Positions 55,773 through 64,000 of a stretch of DNA of 64,000 nucleotides are shown here, one piece after another (positions within the stretch are counted from its first letter, which is position 1; each line of letters begins with the position of its first letter). The stretch is taken from contig UWYS01000006.1 of NCBI GenBank assembly GCA_900291925.1, positions 806,001-870,000 on the forward strand, given 5' to 3'. Made by a program: the position numbers and the translations under genes. The notes under the pieces are model-generated. The model was given only the letters and a program-made list of their open reading frames with translations, did no database searches and was not told the DNA's origin. Origin of the DNA: Thecaphora thlaspeos. Lineage: Eukaryota; Basidiomycota; Ustilaginomycetes; Urocystidales; Glomosporiaceae.

Positions 55773-56743
55773 ACGCGTCTCCCTGGGAAGCTGTCCTCCC
55801 TTTTCTACCACCATCTCCTCACCACCGTGGCGCACCATCTCTCTCGTCGATAACCATCTTCTGTATTGTTGTTTCCTCTCTCTGACTCCACCGTTGCCAA
55901 AGTGATCTTCATTGCTCTTCTGCCGTCATGCTGCGCCACAGTCCTACCGTCACACCACCGAGCCGTCCGCAAAGAGGCAGCAAAGCTTGACAACCTTGCC
56001 ACCTTCTACAACGTCTTTGCCCGCACCATCAAGGAGTATGACATTGCACGGGACCAGCTGTACAACATGGACGAGACGGGCGTGATCATGGGCTTCTCTG
56101 GGAGGCAAAAGGTTGTTGTGCCGGCAGAAAAGAAGATCTCGACTTCTGCAACAAGTGCTGGGCGCTTTGGATTGTGCCGGTCTGCTTCCCTGCCCTTTGA
56201 CCACCTCCTGTGCAAACTGCAGGGCAGCACAGACAAGAGAAAGGGCAGCCTTGTCCAGCGCAAGCTGCTCAAGGCAGCCGAGACTTTGCATCATGCGGCC
56301 GAGCTTGCCAATGAGAAGAAGTGTCGCAGTGCCTCACCGCTCAAGACCATTGCCAAGCCAGGCGACCGCCGCTACATCTGCAAGGACCAGATGATCGGCA
56401 GGGCCACGGGAGAGCGGCTCACCACCCATTGAGACCGCCAAGCCACCCACAATGACCAACTCACTTGCACTGGATCCCTCCCTACCTGGGCCAAGCAGTC
56501 TTGAGGCCTACAACGTCCCCCTGATCTTCCGTGACCCCTATGGCGGCTGTGGAGGACTTACCAAGCCGGACTAGTTGTGCATTGCATGTAGTTGTACTTG
56601 AAACATAGTGTATTGCCTTTTTCGTGTGGTCATCAACACAAGAGATGGTGCGCCATGGTGGCGAGGAGATGGTGATAGAAAAGGGAGGTGGATAAAAAAA
56701 TCTGCCAGCTTCCCAGGGAGGACAGGTTTCCAGGCAGACGCGT
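55773..56743. mobile_element. Non-autonomous, internally deleted pogo-like element
   Basis: The element is 971 bp, flanked by TA (55771-55772, 56744-56745). Its ends are imperfect inverted repeats starting ACGCGTCT and sharing CTGTCCTCCC, CACCATCTCCTC and GGCGCACCATCTC. Inside, a plus-strand frame (55866-56432) keeps pieces of a pogo transposase: the region up to YNMDETGVIMGF, then, after losing most of the catalytic core, a remnant of FCNKC...VPVCFPA in another frame, and the C-terminal part (RYICKDQMIGRATGERL). It matches the same parts of the 45-47 kb element. CpG is not depleted, unlike that copy. The right end lies 77 bases from the VPS11 stop. Confidence 0.82.
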
Positions 56744-56820
56744 TATATGGAAACTCGACAGATCCACTGCGCGGGGCATGCCAAGTCTTTTCGTTCGGGG
56801 TGAGGGAAAACTCGACGAGA

Positions 56821-59800
56821 TCAAGAGAGCTGTGCGGAAGCAGCGAGACCCATCAAGCCCTTGGAGAAGAAGGTGGAGATGGTCTCGAAGCCGTCTTTGG
56901 AGGATTGGAGTTCCGCTTCGAATCTGTGCAGACGGCGCGAAGAACGAAGCAGCTTCTCGTCAGTGTGTGGAAGTGGACGTGCGGGGAAAGCAGCGTGCGG
57001 GGAGCAGGAGGTACTCACAGATCTTCTCTTCCCCTGAGACCCTCGACTTCCCTCCTCCAGTCCCGCATGGCGCCCAGCCGTTGGGCACAGACCAGACACT
57101 CGGTCTCGTTCTCTCCCAGACAGCGCTGGTGGAACGAATGCTTGCACATAAAGTGCACCGTCGGCAGGTCCAGCTGCCCACCGCAGGCGGAACACCTCGT
57201 CATCTGGAAGACCTGCGGCCTTTCGGCGTCGGTCAACGCGTGCACCTCGTTGAGCTTCTCGGCCGTCGAGAGCTGCAGCGAAGCCGTGGCGCTCTCGTTG
57301 GCCTCGATGTCGGACTGCTCGCGAAGGATCGTTCGGGAGAAGTAGGAACGCACCAGGCCGACGCTGGCGACGCCCGTGCGCGAGAGCGACTGGATCACCT
57401 CCAACGGCGACATCAGCGCGTGGTCTTCAATGTGCTGGAGGACCGAGCGAAGGTCGTCGCCGTGTCGCGAGAGGATCTCGTTCGACGAGACGAGGTAACG
57501 TAGTACGATCGGGTAGAGGTGCGGCTTGGCCCCGCCATACCGCCGCAGCGCCGCCATCACCTTGCAGCTGGCCTCGCTGGCCTCGTGCCCTAGCTGGTCG
57601 TGGCTGGCGTCCATCCAGAAGCGCAGCACGTCCTCGTACATCCCCATGCGCTCGTACAGCAGAACCAGACCCTCGGTGAAGTTCTCGACCGAGCAGAGCA
57701 TCAGCGCGTGGCTGACGTCGTACGGCAGCGTGCTGTGCTGCTCGAGCAGATGGAGCGCCTTCTCACGCCTCTGGTTGCGCTGCGCCCTGTCGAGGCCGAA
57801 CGCATTGGTCTCGCCCGCCTTGGTCGCCTTCGAAGAGGAGAGGTAGAGCTCGAGGAGCGTGTTCCAGGTTGCCTTTTGGTCGAGGTCATCGTGGTCCTCG
57901 TAGTCGTCATTGGCCGACATGCCCAGCTCGCGGAGCGCCAGCGTCACCTCGTCCTCGACCTCGAGCTCAGTCGGCAGGTCCGCCCGGAGCGAGAGCGGAT
58001 CGTGCGACGAGTCGGAGTGGAGGTCCATGTTAACACTCTGACCCCATCGCGCCAGCGCCACCGTCTCAAGGAAGCGGGTAAATTCGGCCGGATGCTGGAT
58101 GAAGTGGGCGAAAAAAAGGCGAGGCGACGGGACCGTGTAGACCTCGTCCTTGGCTTCGCCCGGCAGCAACGTGCCACCCTCGATGCCGGGCAGCACCGAT
58201 TTTCTTCGCGAGCGAGGGTTGGCGCCACCGTCGACGTTGAAAGGCTCGACCATCGCAGTCGAGTTGCGGTTTGAGGCGGCGCTGGCGATCTGGTTCGGCG
58301 TCGAGCTGCCGGTTCCGCTGCCGCCACCGCCGCCACCGCCTCCACCCTCTGCCCCCGCCGTGCCTCTATTGAACGCGCCTACGTGGAGGTAGCTGAGGTA
58401 GGCCGCCGCTGCGCTCTTCCCGGCGGAGTCCTTGAGCGGCGTCGCCTGTCCCGCCCCCGCCGCGGTCGTCGATCGAAAGGCTCCGGTGCAGAGCTCGATC
58501 AGCAAGTCGGTTGTCTTCTGCGGCAGCTGGTCGAGCAGCAGCTTGCTATACTGTGTCATATTGCGGATCGCCTCGAGCGGCGGGAGGCCTCGGATATAGG
58601 CGAGGACGTCTTCATGATCGTTGGCATCCTCGATCTGGATCCGTAGGTACTCGTCGTGCTCGCCGTAGCGTTTCGCGAGGTAGGCGGCGTGTCCGTAGTA
58701 ACCGGCCTGCCGACAGACGCGCATCGCCGTCTCGAGGTTGAACGGCAGCTCGTCGCGCTCGTGATCGGCAGCCACACCGTCGTCGCCGTCGAAGGCGGGC
58801 GAGCCGGGCCGCTCAGCCTGTTGCATGCTGGCCGGCGGCCGCTTGATGAAGCGGTCGAGCGAAGCGACGTCTTTCAGCTTGGTGTAGCAGTTGAGCAGCA
58901 GGGTGGTGTGGTCGGAGCTGGCCATGCCGCGCGCGTGCAGCTCCTGGAGGTAGGTGGTGAGGTTGGTGATTCTCTGCGCGTCGAGGAACTTGCGGATCAC
59001 ATAGCTCGGCTGCGTGTGGCCAATCGTCTTAACGTACTGCGCCATGGCCCCTTCAAAGTCGCCCTTGTTATGGAGGTGGTCGCCGTAGCGTTGGAATATG
59101 TCGGCCATGAGCGCCTCGACGCGCGCCCTCGTGTCCGGCGTCCCCGCTCGCTCGGCGTGTGACCGGACCAGGTTGACGGCCAGCAGGAAGAGCGACTTGC
59201 GGTAGAGTATCTCAAGCTTGGCGCGGAGCGGCTTCTCATCGAGCCGGGTCACGCTGCCGTTGTCGCCCAGCACCACCACCTCGCCCGACGGACCGACCCA
59301 CGTCTCGCGGACGCCGCCGTCAAACGTCCCGCTGTAGGCGACAAACTTGTTATCGAGGTCGAACACTGTGACCTTAGCAATCTCGCTCATCCCCCTCCGC
59401 TGGAGCGGACCGTTGCCATTGCTCAAGGGCGACCCGCGGCTGGCGGATGAGGAGGGCGTAAAGGCCGAGGCGCCGTTGCTGTCTCTGCCTGCCACAAAGT
59501 TGCGAACGGTGGCCGACGCGGACGACGAAGATGGGGCAAAGGGTGGCGTGACGATGACCACCTGCGACGAGGACAGCTGTATGCTCGACTTAGGCCCCTC
59601 GTAGGCGTAGCATGCCTCCCGCCCCTCGGGCCCGATCACGTAGATGGCTTCTTCCCTTGCTACCACCATCTTGCCAGCCAGACCGCCGGGCAGGTTGGCG
59701 CCGCTCTTCCTGCCTGCGCCGCTGGGGATCACTGCGGCACAGCCGAGCGCGCAACCGACGTCGTCGAGGGTGGCCGGGCTGCTCCCCGCGCCCTTTCCGA

Positions 59801-60887
59801 CGACAATGTACCTCAGTATCCGTGACAGCGTTACGATGAAGAGGTGGACCGAAACCGGCGAGTTGTCGGGGCTGCCGATGACGGCGTCAGCTTCGTCGAT
59901 GGCCCCCGCCGCTGCTGCCGCCAGCTTCTTTGGACGCTGACGCGGTAGAGGGCCCTTTCTCCCTCGCGAGCCATGCTGAGGCGGTGGAACCGGCTGTGCA
60001 TCCCTGGCTGCGTGCAGCTGTACGCCGACGCGCTGAGTCGCTGTCGTCGAGGGGGTCTCGGAGAAGCCGAGGGCGGTGACGGGTTCGTGGGCGGCCGAGT
60101 CGTTTGCTGCAGGCTGGTAGACGACCTTGAACCTCGGCAGCGCGACCGCGGCGGCGGGGCGGGCCGAAGAGGCCGATGCTGAGGCCGAGACGAGACCCGC
60201 CGTCGAGGCAGCGGCCGACATGAGCGTCGAGTCGAGGCCTCGGATCAGCAGCACCGTCCCGTCGCCCAGCGCGACCGAGAGAAAGGAAAGCGAGGCGGTG
60301 TGGGCTACTGTCGCCACGGGGTGCGGACGGCTGCCGTGTTGCACCTTGCCCTCAGACAGGAGCTTCGGCGTCCAGTGCTTGCCGTCGTCGAGGATGCGGC
60401 CGACGCGCATGTCCCAGATGCGGAGGACGGGGAAGCGGCTGCCGTCCTCCTCACCAAGCGAAATCAGCCTGCCGCGCGAGTCACAGGAGAGGTGGGTGAC
60501 ACGGCCCGCGATGCCCCGGGACGAGAACGCCTGCCATATCGCCAGCTCGGCGTAGGTGTCGGGGTCGAGCACGTGGATCTGGCCCTCGATGGTGCCAACC
60601 AGGAGCGCCGGCTGCCGGAGGTGAGACTGCGAGGCGGCGGCGAGGCTCGAGGAGCCGGCTACGCTCGAGTCTGCGAGGTCGTCGGAGAGCTGTGCTAGCG
60701 GAGGCGGTCGGACCGGGCATAGAGCGGTGTCTGCCACCTGGTGAGGATTGCGCAGCATCTGGGGGGAGCGCGCAAAGTCGTTGGGATCGCGGACCTGACC
60801 GGGATCGAAGAAGGAGAACGAACGCCAGGCGGGAGCAGCGGCCGCCGCGCCGATCTCGAGCTGGTCGGCGTTGCGTTGCTTGCTCAT
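56821..60887 (-). CDS. VPS11: Vps11/Pep5, RING subunit of HOPS and CORVET tethering complexes
   Basis: Exon 1 (60887-57019) and exon 2 (56923-56821), joined after a 95 bp intron (GTGAGT donor, ACAG acceptor), give 1323 residues. Without this intron the protein would stop right after REDL. The spliced tail FEAELQSSKDGFETISTFFS matches the usual Vps11 C-terminus. The N-terminal half is a beta-propeller (ALLVGTIEGQIHVLD, VTVFDLDNKFVAYSGTF). The middle is an alpha-solenoid with clathrin-type repeat (LLNCYTKLKDVASLDRFIK, ALMLCSVENFTEGLVLLYER). A RING-H2 (CSACGGQLDLPTVHFMCKH...CLVC) lies at about 1232-1270. The protein scaffolds endosome and vacuole fusion tethers. It is longer than yeast Pep5 (1029) owing to low-complexity inserts. 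Confidence 0.94.
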
Positions 60888-61500
60888 TGGCGAAACTATC
60901 TGCGGTAGACCAGAGGGAAGTGTCTCCTGTCTGTGAGGGAAGTGAGCGTGAGTGGTGAGAGTCTTGATGAGATGAGGGGATGTCGAAGCGGGTCATGAGT
61001 CGAGGTTCAAGGGCAAAGCGTACCCCGCTTGGCGTTTGGGCCAACAGACCGAGCGTCTCCAGAAATTGCACGTCGGGCCTGCTCAGGACTTTCGCGCGAG
61101 AGTGTGGTCGTTGGCCTGGGCGTCCGGGGCAATGGGCGGGGGCGGCAGGGCGGTGCGACGAGCGTCATTGCACAGCGGCGGGCCAAGAACCTCCACCGCC
61201 CGCCGCTGCTCGCCGCCCGCCGCCCAACGTAACCCGCCTTGAGGGCAGCAGGCAATGCCCGCATCGCCCCCTCTCGCATCACCCTTGCCACCACCACCAC
61301 CACCACCACCACCACCTCTTCCTTTAGCAACAGCCGGCCATCGCAGCTTTTTCATCTCAAGACACAGCAACCAGCTTCAACAAGGGGAGCACGGATCGCA
61401 TCCACAACCCAGCCCCCAGCCTCCTTTGCAATTGTCGCGGCTCAAGCAAGGATCAGATCGCATCCATCCACCTAGTCTCGTCTTGCTACTCTACTGTTCG
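60888..61500. promoter_or_regulatory. Divergent promoter between VPS11 and a membrane-protein gene
   Basis: The 613 bases serve genes going both ways. They contain a CCA/CAC run (about 61286-61316). No coding frame supported. Confidence 0.6.
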
Positions 61501-63006
61501 ATGGCCGTGTCAAAGCCCTCCGGCAACGCTCAACCTGACTACATCTTTAGTCCCGAGGATCTCGAGCAGCTCCAAAACGAGCGACGCCTTCAGCACCAGC
61601 GCGATCCCTCCGACGCCACCACCCACACGCAGCCCGGCGGACTCAGCCAACGGTACCAGCAGCTCGCCATGGACCAGCAAGAGCAAAAGGCGCTCGTGCG
61701 CATCCAGATCCTCACCCCTCTCAGCCTTTTGCTGCAAATGGGCGTGATGATCATCTGCGGCTCAAAGATCCTCAGCCCCAACATTGGTGCGTGCCCTGGA
61801 CGTCCTATCTTGTCCGCGCCTCCCGTCGCGCGCCCAGCCTGCTGCAGTTCCTCCATTCTGACCCTTGACTTGAACATGTGTTAACTGTCTCTTGCCACAG
61901 GACAAGTCAACAGACGGCATCCCACGTACCTTACCCCCTCGGAACCCTTTGTGCTGCTCTACTGGGCAGTTTTATACCTGCTACAGATAGGCTTTGCCGT
62001 CTTTTTGCTGCTCAGCCGCACTCCTGAAACAAAGGTGAGCAGCGCGGTGCGACAGATGATTGTAGAGTGAAAAAAACCCTCATCTGACGTATCAGCTTTT
62101 TTGCCTTCCATCTTCCGCACGGAACCGCCGCAGAAAGCCATCGTCCACGGCGTCGGTACGCGGCTGGCGCTGGCCAACTACATGATGGTGCTCTGGACGG
62201 TGACTTGGGTGCTTGACCGACGCATCCCCTTCATCATCGGCACCTTCGCGCTCGGCGTGGTGGCGTTGTTGCTCCTCTTCAACTCGTTGGTGCTGGCAGT
62301 CAAGTACCGCCCCTCGAAGAGGCACCCGCTCGACTGGCTCTTTGTCCACGTGCCCATCAAGATGTTTCTCATCATCACGCTGCAATACGACGTCTGGCAG
62401 CAGCTCTTTATGGCGCTCGAGTGGGACGCGGGCTCGGGTCATGGCGACAGGCTGCTTCAGATGGGGCTCTGGCCCGCCTTTGGTATCATTGCCGGCATGG
62501 GCGTCTTTTCCGGCCTCTGGATCTTTGCGGCGGCTGATGCCACCTGGACGGTCGCGGGCATCTACATGAACGTCGCGCTGCTGTGGTCGAAGCAGTTCCC
62601 GGTTGCGCACCCCGACCACCCGCGCCCCGCTCCGCTGACGGCGGCCGTGATCCTGTCGATCAGCCTGCAGGTAGTAGCGTTTGTGGCCAGCGTCGCCTGG
62701 TCGCGCATCAAGGCGCGACAGGAGGGTCGGATCGCGCTGCCCATGTCGCCCGAGGAGGAGGCGGCTGCGGTGCGCGCCGAGACGGAGCGTCGGGCCCGCG
62801 TTGCAGCCGTTCCGGGGCAGAACGTATCGGCGGCTGCAGTCCGGCCCGACGACGAGGAGGCCAGGCTCGAGTCAGCCGGCAACGCCGCTGCCGCCGAGGG
62901 TGAGGTCAGCGGCAGCCAGCAGGGCGTCAATGTGACGCGCAAGCTGGGCTCCGAGTCCACCGCAGCCGAGTCGCCCAACAAGGGCGGAGCGACGGCGTCC
63001 AAGTAG
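61501..63006 (+). CDS. Multi-spanning membrane protein, possibly DUF1774 family
   Basis: Three exons (61501-61786, 61901-62034, 62134-63006) join to 430 residues. A polar Gln-rich N-terminus of about 65 residues precedes several membrane segments: LSLLLQMGVMIICG (about 75-90), FVLLYWAVLYLLQIGFAVFL, TFALGVVALLLLFNSLVLAV, GIIAGMGVFSGLWIF and AVILSISLQVVAFVASVAW. The loop RHPLDWLFVHVPIKMFL is the most distinctive motif and recalls fungal DUF1774 proteins, whose function is unknown. That family call is from memory and tentative. The last 100 residues are a soluble Ala/Glu-rich tail. All junctions preserve frame. Confidence 0.75.
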
Positions 63007-63890
63007 ACGTCACGTCAGCAGCAGGGGCAGCGTCGAGCTGCCCTAGGAGCGGAAGTCAACCCTTTGCTCGATTGCTCGCCACGCATCGGGACCATGCTTG
63101 CATTGCGAGCGCTTTGATGCATGGCGAAACCTCTTCACCCTTCCTTGTCCCACCCTTAGCCTTATCCTCCACCCTGCCTATTGCAGTCTGTAGTCGTCGT
63201 ATATTTGTGACCGAGAATGGAAGCGAAGGCGCACTGATTGAAGAAGACAAAGAAGCGGTTTGGACCAGCGGCTGGGAAGTGGCCGAGGCACATAGGGTCG
63301 AGATATTATGTAACTAACAAATATCAGCTCTTGGTGCGGAAGAGTCAAGAGATTAGGTGTTTTTTAGGAAGTGTTGGAGAGATACAGGTAGCGCTGCAGG
63401 CGGGCAAGGGTCGCAACCCGTTGATTCAGGCGCGTGCGCGCACAGCCGCCAGCAAAAAGGCAGCGTTGCGGCGCGGCGCGGCATGGCGTCTCTGCGGTGG
63501 TCCGTGAAAGAGGCAGCGGCGTGGGTTGTAGGAGCGTGGCTTAGACTTAGTTTGTTGGGCAGCGGGCAAACGCGTGCCACGCTGTTAGCTGCTCCTGTCA
63601 CTCTGAACCCCTCCCCCTTCTCCCCCCCTTCGGACCTTTGGTTCACGCTGGCTCTGGCCACCTCTTCTGCCACCACCCACCCTCACCGCCACGACCGCCG
63701 CCGCTCCGTTCACACCAGCACCCCAACCGTCGAGTCTTCGTATCCATGCCATAACCACCAGCTTCCTCTCAGCTTCAAATTCCGCTCCACCAGTATACCC
63801 TCACCGAGCCTTACGCGGCCCCGCTCCTCCTCGACCTAGCTCGACCCTCCCTCTCTCGCTTTCTGTCTCTGCCCGGGCAGGACCGTCACC
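63007..63890. promoter_or_regulatory. Spacer and promoter of the right-edge gene
   Basis: It holds the 3' end of the membrane-protein gene and, from about 63600, a C/T-rich leader typical of the promoters in this window. No gene-like frame. Confidence 0.5.
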
Positions 63891-64000
63891 ATGTTCTCCT
63901 CCTCTAATACGGACCGGCGTTACGCGCGCAAGGCACCCGGTTCCACCGCTGACGCCGCCGATGCTCTACGCCCCTTTCCCTCGGCCGTGTCACTGCGCAA
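63891..64000 (+). CDS. Start of an unrecognised gene, cut by right edge
   Basis: An ATG in good context (CACC before ATG) follows a long C/T-rich leader, and the frame stays open for 36 codons to the window end (MFSSSNTDRRYARKAPGS...). Too little is visible to suggest a function. Confidence 0.5.
   Translation, partial: MFSSSNTDRRYARKAPGSTADAADALRPFPSAVSLR

Overview
The window is nuclear DNA of a GC-rich basidiomycete fungus, most likely one of the Ustilaginomycotina (smut relatives). The grounds are intron style (about 95-130 bp, GTGAGT/GTAAGT donors, pyrimidine-rich acceptors), long Ser/Ala/Pro-rich proteins, and orthologues such as NOG1, PUT2, MDM31, VPS11 and an NRG1-like regulator. The species cannot be named from the sequence. 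All gene models are read by eye from frames, splice motifs and family knowledge. No database was searched.

Layout. 1-7.2 kb: three minus-strand genes: an unrecognised one cut by the left edge, an unusual RNase H1 N-domain plus VOC fusion, and an unknown Ser/Ala-rich protein. 8.4-17.9 kb: three plus-strand genes: a Kch1-type potassium transporter with a Gln-rich tail, a PMP47-like peroxisomal carrier, and a nine-exon MDM31/32 mitochondrial protein. 19.1-25.3 kb has an accessory look: a small putative secreted protein whose frame shifts midway, a truncated class V aminotransferase with an in-frame TGA, an intact hydroxyacid-oxoacid transhydrogenase, and a secreted hydrolase broken by a TGA and a C9 slip. 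25.3-28.6 kb is empty. 28.7-31.0 kb is an NRG1-like zinc-finger gene, 31.0-37.2 kb a gene-poor stretch, and 37.2-40.9 kb a large acidic nuclear-type protein.

42.0-47.2 kb is a transposon block: a 2.7 kb Tc1/mariner-like element with 153 bp inverted repeats and a second minus-strand gene, then a 2.2 kb pogo-like element. Both are strongly depleted of CpG, and their transposase frames are interrupted by TGA codons that revert to CGA, the mark of CpG mutation or a RIP-like process. A third, internally deleted pogo relative at 55.8-56.7 kb has kept its CpGs and sits between the 3' ends of PUT2 and VPS11.

47.2-64 kb is housekeeping: NOG1 (60S assembly), an unknown three-exon gene, PUT2 (proline catabolism), VPS11 (HOPS/CORVET), a multi-spanning membrane protein transcribed divergently from VPS11, and the first codons of a gene leaving the right edge. 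No rRNA, tRNA or CRISPR was recognised.
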